DNA from: Elusimicrobiota bacterium
GTDB taxonomy: Bacteria; Elusimicrobiota; Elusimicrobia; UBA1565; UBA9628
Direction: 5' to 3'
Length of the DNA stretch: 6,918 nucleotides
Assembly (NCBI GenBank): GCA_028717525.1
Contig: JAQUNT010000123.1
Location: 1-6,918, forward strand
Shown here piece by piece: positions 1-6,502 of this stretch (position 1 is the stretch's first letter; the number at the start of each line of letters is the position of its first letter). The translations under genes were made by a program, and so were the position numbers. Under the pieces are notes generated by a model. The model was not told where the DNA came from. It did not search any database and saw only the letters and a program-made list of their open reading frames with translations.

Positions 1-502
1 CGACCACGAGCGGGCCCTGCAGGCCTACGCGGCCGCGGTCAAGCCCGCGGCCTCGTTCAAGCTCTCCGCGCTCAAGGGACAGGGCGTCGAGGAACTGCTG
101 CGCAAGATCGTGGAGCTGCTGCCGGAGTCCCCGCCCTTCTACGAGCCGGGCCAGTTCACGGACCGCTACGAGCGATTCTTTGCGGCTGAGCTCGTGCGCG
201 AGGCCGTCTTCGAGCTCTACGGCGAGGAGATCCCCCATGCCACGGCCGTGGTCATCGAGCGCTTCCGCGAGGTCCCCGGGGCGCCGGACCAGATCGACGC
301 CTTGCTCTACGTGGAGCGCGACACCCAGAAGGGCATCATCATCGGCAAGGGCGGCCAGGCCCTGCGCCGGCTGCGGGACCAGGCCCTGCAGGGCATCGTG
401 GACTTCCTGGGCCGGCCCGCGGAGCTGGAGCTCTGGGTCAAGGTGCGCAAGAATTGGCGCAAGGACCCGCGCGCGCTGAAGGAGTTCGGCTACCTGCCCT
501 GA
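1..502 (+). CDS. era: GTPase Era, C-terminal half (5' end outside window)
   Basis: Era is a GTPase that binds the 3' end of 16S rRNA and helps mature the 30S ribosomal subunit; it acts in the cytoplasm at the membrane face. The reading frame is open from base 2, giving 166 residues of a protein usually near 300. The fragment begins near the end of the G domain: the G5-like motif SALKG lies at bases 65-79. It is followed by the Era linker (FTDRYERFFAAELVREA) and a type II KH domain. The RNA-binding GxxG loop reads GKGG at bases 344-355, inside the segment VERDTQKGIIIGKGGQA. The end, LELWVKVRKNW...RALKEFGYLP, is the standard Era C-terminus. The G1-G4 motifs lie upstream of the window and cannot be checked. 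The gene converges on the - strand synthase-like gene, with 10 bases between stop codons. The family call is secure. Confidence 0.96.
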   Translation, partial: DHERALQAYAAAVKPAASFKLSALKGQGVEELLRKIVELLPESPPFYEPGQFTDRYERFFAAELVREAVFELYGEEIPHATAVVIERFREVPGAPDQIDALLYVERDTQKGIIIGKGGQALRRLRDQALQGIVDFLGRPAELELWVKVRKNWRKDPRALKEFGYLP

Positions 503-530
503 CCCGCGGCGCTCACTGGAAGCGCAGGGC
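496..530. terminator. Possible hairpin over the convergent gene ends
   Basis: Two nested inverted repeats span both stop codons. The outer arms are gccct (496-500) and agggc (526-530). The inner arms are gcgct (509-513) and agcgc (521-525), with a 7-base loop. An 8-base bulge (501-508) separates the arms on one side only. The placement between convergent genes suits a bidirectional terminator. However, there is no T tract on either strand and both arms lie partly in coding sequence, so this may be chance in GC-rich DNA. Confidence 0.22.
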
Positions 531-2525
531 CCGGAAGATGTTCTTGCGGCCGTCGCTCCACAGGAAGCGCCGGTCCGCCCGCACCGGCGTCCAGCCGGCT
601 CCGCTCAGCCTCGCGGCCCAGCCCGGGTCGGCGGTGGCGGCGAACCACTGCGAGCGGTTGAGATGGGGGCTGTCCGCGCCGGCCGCGGGGCCGGCCTCCT
701 TGGCGAAGCCCGCCAAGCCCGCCGCGCCGGCTCCGGCCGCGAGCACGGAGGCGAGGTCGAAGTGGTTGCTGGAGCAGTGCACGGCCAGCAGGCCTCCCTC
801 CCGGAGCTTGTCCCGGTACAGGAGCATGGCCTCCCGGGTCAGGAGGTGGAAGGGGATGTTGGCGCCGTTGAAGGCGTCCAGCACGATGAGGTCCAGGCTC
901 CGGGGCGGCTCCGCGGCCAAAGTCAGGCGGGCGTCGCCCGCCACGTGGCGCAGCTCGGCCCGGCTGTCCGCCAGGAAGGTGAAGTGCCGGCGCGCCATGG
1001 CCACCACGTCCGGGTCGAGCTCGAAGAGGGTCCAGCGGCTGCCCGCGCGGGCGTAAGGCAGCAGGTCCCCCGCGCCCAGGCCCACCACGGCCGCGTCCCG
1101 GAGGGTCCCCGCCAGGGCGAACACGTCGCGCACCGGGGAGTTGGCCCCGTAGTAGAGCAGGGGCACGCCCCTCTGGGGCTCGGCCAGGTACTGCTTGCCG
1201 TGGGGCGTGGCCCCGTGGCTCATGGTGCGCACCCCGGCGGCCAGGTCGTCCTTCACGTGGTAGACCCCGTAGAAGTTGCGCAGGGCCTCCACGGTCCTCA
1301 GGCCCGGGGTCGGGCGGTTGGAGACCAGCACTCCCAGCAGCAGGATGGCCGCGGCCACGCCGTACCCCCAGCCGCCCCGCAGCCGGCGCGCGCCGAACAG
1401 GAGCGCCGCGCTGACCGCGAACAGGATGAGGACCGCGTCGAGGTCCGCGTAGCGCGCGAAGAGGTGCCGCGCCAGGATGGGCAGGCCCAGGCAGATCAGG
1501 GCCGTGCCCAGCAGCCCGCCGGCCGCGATGCCGATGTAGTAGCGCGAAAGGAGCGCGGGCCCGGGCTTGAGCCCGTAGAGCTCCCGGTGCAGGAAGAGGC
1601 AGCCCAGCAGGAAGGCCAGGTTCGCCAGGACCACGATCCGGAGGCCTTCGGTCGCCCAGGGAGCCTTGAAGAGGATGAGGGCCGCGGCGGCGCAGAGCAC
1701 GAAGGCCCCGCTCAGGATATGCCTCTTGCCCGGGGTCTCCAGGAAGTAGGCCGCAAAGGTCAGAAGGTAGATGAGCAGCGGGACCATCCACGTCAAGGGC
1801 ATGGGGGAGGTCATGGTGTTGACGTAGTTGGTGACCGTGACCAGCGCCGCCGAGGTGGTCGCCGGAAGGAGCAGCCAGAGCAGCCCCTCCGCCGGCGCCC
1901 GCGCCTGCCGGCCGGGTCCCTCGGGGAGTCCCCCGTACCTGTGCCTGAGCAGAGGCAGGAAGGCCGCGATGAAGGCCACGAGGAGCAGGCGCCAGATCCG
2001 ATAGCTGGTCCTCAGGTCGCAGGCGGGCTCGAGCGCCAGGGGATAGGAGAGCAGGCCGAGCACGGAGCCCAGGTTGGACCAGCCGTAGATGGAGTATGGG
2101 CTGCGGGGGCCGTTGGGAGCGGTCCGCGCGTAGAGCTCCTGGGTCATGGTCGCGGTCGCGCAGAGCAGGAGGAAGGGCGGGCCCAGGAACACGGACAGGC
2201 GCAGGAGCAGGTCAAGGGCCGGCTGCGCGCTCCAGGCCTGGGCCGGGAAGCGCCAGGGCATGAGCACGGCCGCGGCGGCCAGCAGGGCCAGATGCAGCCT
2301 GAGGAAGGTCCCAGGCCTCAGGAGCCGGGGCAGGTAGTGGGCGTAGAGGTAGCCCAGCAGCAGGAGGCCCTGGAAGAAGAGCAGGCAGGTGGTCCAGACC
2401 TGGTAGCCCCCGCCGTAGATCGGGAGCACGAGCTGGCCGCAGACCAGCTCGATCTGGAACAGGAGGAAGGCCCCGAGGAAGGCCAGGACGGAGTACCAGG
2501 CCCGCATGGCCAGCCATGTTACCAT
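513..2525 (-). CDS. Polytopic membrane protein fused to a spermidine-synthase-like domain
   Basis: The product is 670 residues. Residues 1 to about 402 hold roughly 12 hydrophobic segments (for example about 12-30, 45-64, 108-126, 243-262, 295-312, 328-350, 362-378, 388-402), matching the membrane half of proteins annotated as fused MFS/spermidine synthase. Residues from about 415 form a soluble Rossmann methyltransferase-like domain. It contains THGKQ (440-445), a SAM-type glycine loop GLGAGD (482-487), the acidic strand end FELDP (501-505), GDA (530-532) and LDAFNGANIPFHLLTREA (549-566). Relatives usually read DAFSSDAIP here, so the second acidic residue is missing (A555). Aminopropyl transfer is therefore uncertain, and the true substrate of this family is not well established. 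The start is taken at ATG 2525, 23 bases after the preceding gene; ATG 2507 is an equal alternative. Neither has a Shine-Dalgarno or an obvious promoter, so cotranscription with the preceding gene is likely. Confidence 0.87.
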   Translation of the reverse strand: MVTWLAMRAWYSVLAFLGAFLLFQIELVCGQLVLPIYGGGYQVWTTCLLFFQGLLLLGYLYAHYLPRLLRPGTFLRLHLALLAAAAVLMPWRFPAQAWSAQPALDLLLRLSVFLGPPFLLLCATATMTQELYARTAPNGPRSPYSIYGWSNLGSVLGLLSYPLALEPACDLRTSYRIWRLLLVAFIAAFLPLLRHRYGGLPEGPGRQARAPAEGLLWLLLPATTSAALVTVTNYVNTMTSPMPLTWMVPLLIYLLTFAAYFLETPGKRHILSGAFVLCAAAALILFKAPWATEGLRIVVLANLAFLLGCLFLHRELYGLKPGPALLSRYYIGIAAGGLLGTALICLGLPILARHLFARYADLDAVLILFAVSAALLFGARRLRGGWGYGVAAAILLLGVLVSNRPTPGLRTVEALRNFYGVYHVKDDLAAGVRTMSHGATPHGKQYLAEPQRGVPLLYYGANSPVRDVFALAGTLRDAAVVGLGAGDLLPYARAGSRWTLFELDPDVVAMARRHFTFLADSRAELRHVAGDARLTLAAEPPRSLDLIVLDAFNGANIPFHLLTREAMLLYRDKLREGGLLAVHCSSNHFDLASVLAAGAGAAGLAGFAKEAGPAAGADSPHLNRSQWFAATADPGWAARLSGAGWTPVRADRRFLWSDGRKNIFRALRFQ

Positions 2526-2548
2526 AATGCCGGAGGCCGGCCGCGGGC

Positions 2549-3265
2549 TCAGCGGGACGTCGGTTCGGCGGGCCCCACGACTTGGAAGGCCCCGCCGGCC
2601 GAGACCGCGGGCGGGGCGGGCCTGGTCCCGCCGCCGAAAGCGTCGCCCATGACCCGGGTGAAGGCCGCCTGCAGGTCGAAGGCCCGGTAGCCGCACTGCG
2701 CCGGAGGCGCGCCTGAGCTGCCGTCCGAGACCCAGATGACCGGGCAGTGCGCCATGTAGCGGTTGTACTCCCGGATGGCCGCCTCGGAGACCTGCTCCTC
2801 GCGCAGGGCCGGAGGTTCTTCGGAGGTCTCGGCCTCGGCCGGCCCGGCCGAGGCCTGCGGGGTGAAGAAGCGCACCTGCGCCTCCACGTAGCGGGAGAAG
2901 TCGTCCGGCGCGTCCCGGAGCACCACGAAGACATCCGTGACCTGCTTCTCGCTGAACCGGGGCGCGGCCAGGACGAAGTAGCGCAAGCGCGTGGGGTTCT
3001 CCTCCGCGGCCCGGCTCAGGACGCGGCGCAGGCGCTCGTAGAAGGCCGCGCCCAGCTTGTCCAGGCAGACCCCCCGCCGCGCCATGTTGACCAGGAGGAA
3101 GGACTCGAAGTCCTTCACATCCGCCTCGCCGCGGCCCTGCGCCAGGGCCGTGGCGCTCATCTCGGTGTCTCCCACCTTGACCACGAACCCGGGGTCCGCA
3201 GCCGCATCGGCGCTCCACGCGGCCGCGGGCAGGCCCAAGACCAGGAGCAGGGACCAGGAGCGCAT
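2549..3265 (-). CDS. Exported protein of unknown function, 238 residues
   Basis: I do not recognise this family. The start ATG at 3265 gives a clear Sec signal peptide: MRSW, then a hydrophobic core LLLVLGLPAAA, then a likely signal peptidase I site after AWSA (about residue 19). There is no lipobox cysteine, so it is probably periplasmic or secreted. The mature part has a mixed charged region (about 45-135, including FVLAAPRFSEKQVTDVFVVL), an acidic Ala/Glu-rich linker (about 137-160) and a second segment with two cysteines (C174 and C191) around IWVSDGSSG. C67 is a third cysteine; C174 and C191 could form a disulfide. The C-terminus is Gly/Pro/Ala-rich and probably disordered. It sits between speA and the synthase-like gene and probably shares a transcript with the latter (23-base gap). 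An in-frame TTG at 3286 would add seven residues, but it would then precede the predicted transcription start. Confidence 0.8.
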   Translation of the reverse strand: MRSWSLLLVLGLPAAAWSADAAADPGFVVKVGDTEMSATALAQGRGEADVKDFESFLLVNMARRGVCLDKLGAAFYERLRRVLSRAAEENPTRLRYFVLAAPRFSEKQVTDVFVVLRDAPDDFSRYVEAQVRFFTPQASAGPAEAETSEEPPALREEQVSEAAIREYNRYMAHCPVIWVSDGSSGAPPAQCGYRAFDLQAAFTRVMGDAFGGGTRPAPPAVSAGGAFQVVGPAEPTSR

Positions 3266-3300
3266 GCCATGTTTATATGGGACCAAAGGCCCCCCGGCAA
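3265..3300 (-). promoter_or_regulatory. Sigma70-like promoter abutting the exported-protein start
   Basis: Read on the - strand, TTGCCG (3300-3295; 4 of 6 match to TTGACA) is followed by a 17-base spacer and TATAAA (3277-3272; 5 of 6 match to TATAAT). The -10 hexamer ends exactly 6 bases before the ATG at 3265. A usual start distance would put +1 at or next to the A of the ATG, giving a leaderless message. No Shine-Dalgarno precedes the ATG. Inverted arms GGGACC (3314-3309) and GGTCCC (3284-3279) bracket the -35 element. Confidence 0.5.
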
Positions 3301-3314
3301 AGGCCGAAGGTCCC
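3279..3314 (-). repeat. Inverted repeat GGGACC-N24-GGTCCC with inner hairpin
   Basis: Perfect 6-base arms at 3309-3314 and 3279-3284 enclose a small inner stem CGGC-CTTT-GCCG (3306-3295). The motif GGCCTTT occurs three times on the - strand in this gap (3337-3331, 3305-3299, 3291-3285). The repeat overlaps the -35 box of the downstream promoter. It could be an operator, part of the speA 3' end structure, or GC-rich chance. Confidence 0.35.
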
Positions 3315-3323
3315 GACGGAGGA

Positions 3324-3339
3324 TGGGCCTAAAGGCCCA
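3324..3339 (-). terminator. Short hairpin just after the speA stop
   Basis: TGGGCC-TTTA-GGCCCA forms a perfect 6-bp stem with a 4-base loop, beginning 2 bases after the speA TGA. It is strong for its length, but it is not followed by a U tract (the next bases are TCCTCCG). It may be a weak or factor-assisted terminator, or a 3'-end stabiliser. Confidence 0.4.
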
Positions 3340-3341
3340 GG

Positions 3342-5315
3342 TCAGGCCGCCTTGGCGGGAGCCGGCGGAGCCGGGGCGGGCGCGGGAGCCTCATCAGGCA
3401 CCCGCATGGCGTTGCGGTCGATGTAGGTGTAGTGCTCCATGGCCGCCTCGTACTGGTCGAGGTACTCCACGCCCTCGCGCGGCTTGATGGTCCCGGCCTT
3501 GACCAGGTTCTCGATCTGGTCCTTCATCATCTTGATGAGCTCCGCGTCGAGGTACTGCACGCTGGTGAGCACGTCCTTGACCTTCTGCCCGTGCACGACC
3601 TCCTCGAGGTAGTAGCCGCCCGGCTCGTCCTTGTCCTCGAAGACGTGCACCTCGTTCAAGCGGCCGAAGAGGTTGTGGATGTCGCCCATGGTCGCCTGGT
3701 AGGCGCCCATCAGGAAGAAGCCCAGGTAGTAGGGCTCGCCCGGCCGCAGGGGATGCAGAGGCAGGGCCCCGCCGGTCTTGCGGTGGCCGGCGAACTGGAC
3801 GATCTTGCCGTCCGAATCGCAGGTGATGTCCACCAAGGCCGCGCGCTGGTTGGGCTCCTCGGCCAGCCGGTGCAGGGGCATGATGGGGAAGAGCTGGCCG
3901 ATGGCCCAGGAGTCGGGCAAAGACTGGAAGACCGAGAAGTTGCACAGGTACTGGGAGCGCACGGTCTTGAGCATGTCCAGGATGTCTTCCGAGATGTACT
4001 TGGCCTTGGGCAGATGCTTGTCGATCTCCATGCAGATCCGCCAGAACAGGTTCTCGACCTTGGCTTTGTCCTCGAGCTCCAGGTAGCCGAGCTTGAACAT
4101 GGAGAAGGCCTCTTCGCGGCGCTGCACCGCGTCGTGGTAGCTCTCGGCCAGGTTCTTGGGGTTGAGGTCCTGGAGGGTCTCCCGCATCTCCGTGACCGGC
4201 TCGGCTTCCTTGTCGGTCTGGGCCAGCTCGATGGGGGCGGCTCCGGACTCGATGATCCCGACGGCGTCGACCACCATCAAGGAGTGGTGGGCCACGATGG
4301 AGCGGCCCGACTCGGTCACGATGTTGGGCTCCGGGACCTTCTCCTGCTTGCAGACCTCCTTGATGCTGTAGACGATGCCGCTGACGTATTCGCGCGGGGT
4401 GTAGTTGGTGGAGCTGTCCACGGCCGTGTGCGTGCCGTCATAGTCCACGCCCAGCCCGCCCCCGCAGTCGAGGTACTCGATGTCGAGCTTCTTCTTGCGC
4501 AGCTTGGCGTAGACGCGGGCGCCTTCCTTGACCGCGTCCTTGATGATCTGGATGTCGGAGATCTGCGAGCCGATGTGGAAGTGCAGGAGCTTGACGCAGT
4601 CGAGCATGCCCGCGGCCGCGAGGGTCTCCACCGCGGCCAGGAGCTCCGGCGAGGTCAGGCCGAACTTGGAGGAGTGGCCCGAGGAGTACTTCCAGCGGCC
4701 CGTGCCCTGGGTCTGCAGTTTGGAGCGCAGGCCGATGAGGGGCCGCACGCCCATGTCCCGGGAGGCCTTGAGCAGCAGCGGGATCTCGCTGGGCTTCTCG
4801 ATGACCACGATGACCTTCTTGCCCAGCTTGACGCCCAGCAGGGCCAGGCGCATCATGGACTCGTCCTTGTAGCCGTTGAGGATGGTCAGCGACTCCGGCC
4901 CGTTCATGGCCAATACGGCGAGGAGCTCTCCTTTGCTGCCGGCCTCGAGCCCGTATTGGTAGGGCTGTCCCGCGTCGAGGATCTCCTCGACCACCTCGCA
5001 GAGTTGGTTGACCTTGATGGGGTAGACGCCGTAGTAGCGGCCTTTGTACTTATGGTCCTCGATGGCCTTGCGGAAGCTCTCGTTGAGCAGGGTCACGCGG
5101 TGGCGCAGGATGTCCTGGAAGCGGAACAGCACCGGCAGGCGGATGCCCCGCGCGATGACGTCGTCGACCACCTTCTTGACGTCGATGGAGAGGTCGGCCG
5201 TGCGCCGCGGGTGCACGATGAGGTTGCCCTCGGCGTTGATGTCGAAGTACTTCAGGCTCCAGCCTTCGACGTTGTAGAGCTTGGCGCTGTCCTCGACGGT
5301 CCAGGGCTTGGCCAT
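3342..5315 (-). CDS. speA: Biosynthetic arginine decarboxylase SpeA
   Basis: This PLP-dependent enzyme decarboxylates L-arginine to agmatine, the first step of the arginine route to putrescine and spermidine. The 657 residues match the usual family length (about 630-660). The start at ATG 5315 gives the typical N-terminus (WTVEDSAKLYNVEGWSLKYF). The PLP-binding lysine is K101 in GVYPIKVNQ. Other barrel motifs are HFHIGSQ (245-251), the glycine-rich phosphate site CGGGLGVDYDG (284-294) and TESGRS (334-339). The C-terminal active-site cysteine is C499 in CDSDGK, contributed across the dimer in this fold-III family, and GAYQ lies at 537-540. All key residues are present, so it should be active. 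The last 15 or so residues are a Pro/Ala run ending in AKAA that lies beyond the conserved domain and is probably disordered. It has its own -10 element directly before the ATG and no Shine-Dalgarno. It starts 16 bases after the preceding gene ends. Confidence 0.97.
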   Translation of the reverse strand: MAKPWTVEDSAKLYNVEGWSLKYFDINAEGNLIVHPRRTADLSIDVKKVVDDVIARGIRLPVLFRFQDILRHRVTLLNESFRKAIEDHKYKGRYYGVYPIKVNQLCEVVEEILDAGQPYQYGLEAGSKGELLAVLAMNGPESLTILNGYKDESMMRLALLGVKLGKKVIVVIEKPSEIPLLLKASRDMGVRPLIGLRSKLQTQGTGRWKYSSGHSSKFGLTSPELLAAVETLAAAGMLDCVKLLHFHIGSQISDIQIIKDAVKEGARVYAKLRKKKLDIEYLDCGGGLGVDYDGTHTAVDSSTNYTPREYVSGIVYSIKEVCKQEKVPEPNIVTESGRSIVAHHSLMVVDAVGIIESGAAPIELAQTDKEAEPVTEMRETLQDLNPKNLAESYHDAVQRREEAFSMFKLGYLELEDKAKVENLFWRICMEIDKHLPKAKYISEDILDMLKTVRSQYLCNFSVFQSLPDSWAIGQLFPIMPLHRLAEEPNQRAALVDITCDSDGKIVQFAGHRKTGGALPLHPLRPGEPYYLGFFLMGAYQATMGDIHNLFGRLNEVHVFEDKDEPGGYYLEEVVHGQKVKDVLTSVQYLDAELIKMMKDQIENLVKAGTIKPREGVEYLDQYEAAMEHYTYIDRNAMRVPDEAPAPAPAPPAPAKAA

Positions 5316-5321
5316 CGCGTC

Positions 5322-5330
5322 AGTATATCA
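5322..5330 (-). promoter_or_regulatory. Extended -10 promoter element at the speA start
   Basis: On the - strand the sequence TGATATACT (5330-5322) is an extended -10: TG, one base, then TATACT (5 of 6 match to TATAAT). It ends exactly 6 bases before the speA ATG at 5315, predicting +1 at or beside the start codon. No convincing -35 lies 16-18 bases upstream, which is typical of extended -10 promoters. The element sits in the 16-base gap right after the TAA (5334-5332) of the preceding gene, so speA can be transcribed separately from it. Confidence 0.5.
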
Positions 5331-5331
5331 A

Positions 5332-6498
5332 TTACGCGCCGAAGGGCGAGATGTGCCCCGGATAGGCGTCCGTCCAGGGAGCGCGCAGGCCGGCCTTGGC
5401 GAACTGGCGCAGGTCCCAGAGGTCGGGCTCGCCCGCCGCGGCCTGGTAGAGCGCGAGGGCTTCCGGGCGCCGGCCCATGAGGTCGAGGAGGTTGCCGGCG
5501 CGGATCTCGGCCCAGACGCCCCAGCGGGTGGCCTTGCCGTCCACGCGGACCTCGGCCGCGGCGCGCAGGGCCGCCAGTCCCTCCTCGCGGCGGTCCGCGG
5601 CCCAGAGGGTGGTCCCTTGGATGACCAGGGCCTTGGCCAGCTGCAGGGGGTCGTATTCGCCGCGCCGCGCCCTCTCCAGGAACTTGTCCACATCGGCCAA
5701 CACCTCGGGGTAGCGAGCGGCCTCGTAATTCGCCACGAAATCGATGTCCTGCACCATGGCGGAATCCGGATAGCGCTGGCGCACCTCGGCGCTGAGCCTG
5801 ACGGCCTGGTCCGGGTCGCGCAGCCCCCACTGGTCCTCCAGGAAGATCTCCACCAGGATCATCTTGGAGACGATCTGGCTGAAGGTCCCGGCCTCCGCGG
5901 CGCGCTTGAGCTCGGCCACGCCCCGCGAGCGGTTGCCGCGCAGGACGAGCTTGGCCAGGACGCGCGCGACGCGGGGATAGGCGTCCGAATAGTAGTCGTA
6001 CATGCCCAGGCCCAGCCAGGGATCACCCATGGAGGGGTCCAGCTGCGCCGCCTTCTTGAGGTGCGCGACCGCGGTGCGGCCGTGCCAATAGGCCTTGAGC
6101 CATCTGTGGCGCACGGCCATGAGCCGCGCCGAGACCCCGTAGGCCGCGCCCAAGGCCATGAAGCCCTCCGCGTCCTGGGGATGCTTCTTGACCCAGGCCG
6201 TGCCCTTGACGATGGCGTCGTCGGTGCGCTCGGTGAAGGTCTCCAGCAGGGCGGGGTCGGCCTGCTCGACGCCGTAGATGTAATGGATCATGGAGACCGC
6301 GGCCAGCCCGAAATGCCCGTAGGGATGGTCCGGAGCCATGGCGATGACCCCCTGGACCGCGGCGTCGGCCTCCTGCCACTTCATGGCATAGAGCAGGTCC
6401 AAGGCGCCCTGCAGCTGGCGGTCCATCTCCGGGGGGATGGCCCCGGCGGAGGCAGGCAGCAGGAAGAGTACGCAGCAGGCTCGGCGCAGACCCCTCAT
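5332..6498 (-). CDS. Exported TPR-like helical repeat protein
   Basis: The 388-residue product starts with a Sec signal peptide: MRGLRR, then the hydrophobic core ACCVLFLLPAS, with a cleavage site near AGA (about residue 20). The rest is almost entirely predicted helix with TPR-like helix pairs. Examples are about 25-60 (WQEADAAVQGVIAMAPDHP), 105-120 (HPQDAEGFMALGAAYG), 141-170 (AVAHLKKAAQLDPSMGDPWLGLGMYDY) and 331-352 (GNLLDLMGRRPEALALYQAA). The stretch MYDYYSDAYPRVARVLAKLVLRGNRSRGVAEL (166-197) resembles a recurrent motif in bacterial exported TPR proteins. Such proteins usually act as scaffolds in the periplasm or at the outer membrane; no enzymatic motif is visible. The ATG at 6498 is supported by the signal peptide and by the promoter immediately before it. 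The 46-base gap to the upstream permease gene and that promoter suggest separate transcription. The specific role is unknown. Confidence 0.85.
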   Translation of the reverse strand: MRGLRRACCVLFLLPASAGAIPPEMDRQLQGALDLLYAMKWQEADAAVQGVIAMAPDHPYGHFGLAAVSMIHYIYGVEQADPALLETFTERTDDAIVKGTAWVKKHPQDAEGFMALGAAYGVSARLMAVRHRWLKAYWHGRTAVAHLKKAAQLDPSMGDPWLGLGMYDYYSDAYPRVARVLAKLVLRGNRSRGVAELKRAAEAGTFSQIVSKMILVEIFLEDQWGLRDPDQAVRLSAEVRQRYPDSAMVQDIDFVANYEAARYPEVLADVDKFLERARRGEYDPLQLAKALVIQGTTLWAADRREEGLAALRAAAEVRVDGKATRWGVWAEIRAGNLLDLMGRRPEALALYQAAAGEPDLWDLRQFAKAGLRAPWTDAYPGHISPFGA

Positions 6499-6502
6499 CG
6501 GC

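Noticed and set aside
490..1791. 433-codon - strand frame overlapping the synthase-like gene
   Set aside because: It is made almost wholly of Gly, Arg, Pro and Ala, while the overlapping frame has conserved methyltransferase-fold motifs and membrane helices.
2526..3218. Upstream extension of the synthase-like gene to a 901-residue protein
   Set aside because: The extra 231 residues are low-complexity Gly/Arg/Pro and lie in a shadow frame of the exported protein gene, which has its own signal peptide and normal composition. The membrane domain starts naturally at 2525 or 2507.
3266..3286. Alternative TTG start at 3286 for the exported protein
   Set aside because: It would place TATAAA inside the coding region, add a charged stretch before the signal peptide, and still lack a Shine-Dalgarno. 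ATG 3265 gives a standard signal peptide.
3345..3386. Pro/Ala tail of SpeA as a functional domain or a frameshifted end
   Set aside because: The frame stays open with normal G/C-ending codons up to the TGA, and the conserved SpeA domain is complete before it. It is most likely just a flexible tail.
5345..5351. -35 box for speA
   Set aside because: The hexamers at 16-18 bases from the -10 read TCGCCC, CTCGCC and TCTCGC, none close to TTGACA. The promoter is called on its extended -10 only.
3432..5480. 682-codon open frame on the + strand opposite speA (and a 675-codon one at 663-2690, a 411-codon one at 5281-6516)
   Set aside because: They are antisense to genes with clear family identity. 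Their composition is repetitive Val/Leu/Asp/Gly/Gln or Arg/Gly/Pro, as expected when GC-rich codons are read in a shadow frame. No domain is recognisable.
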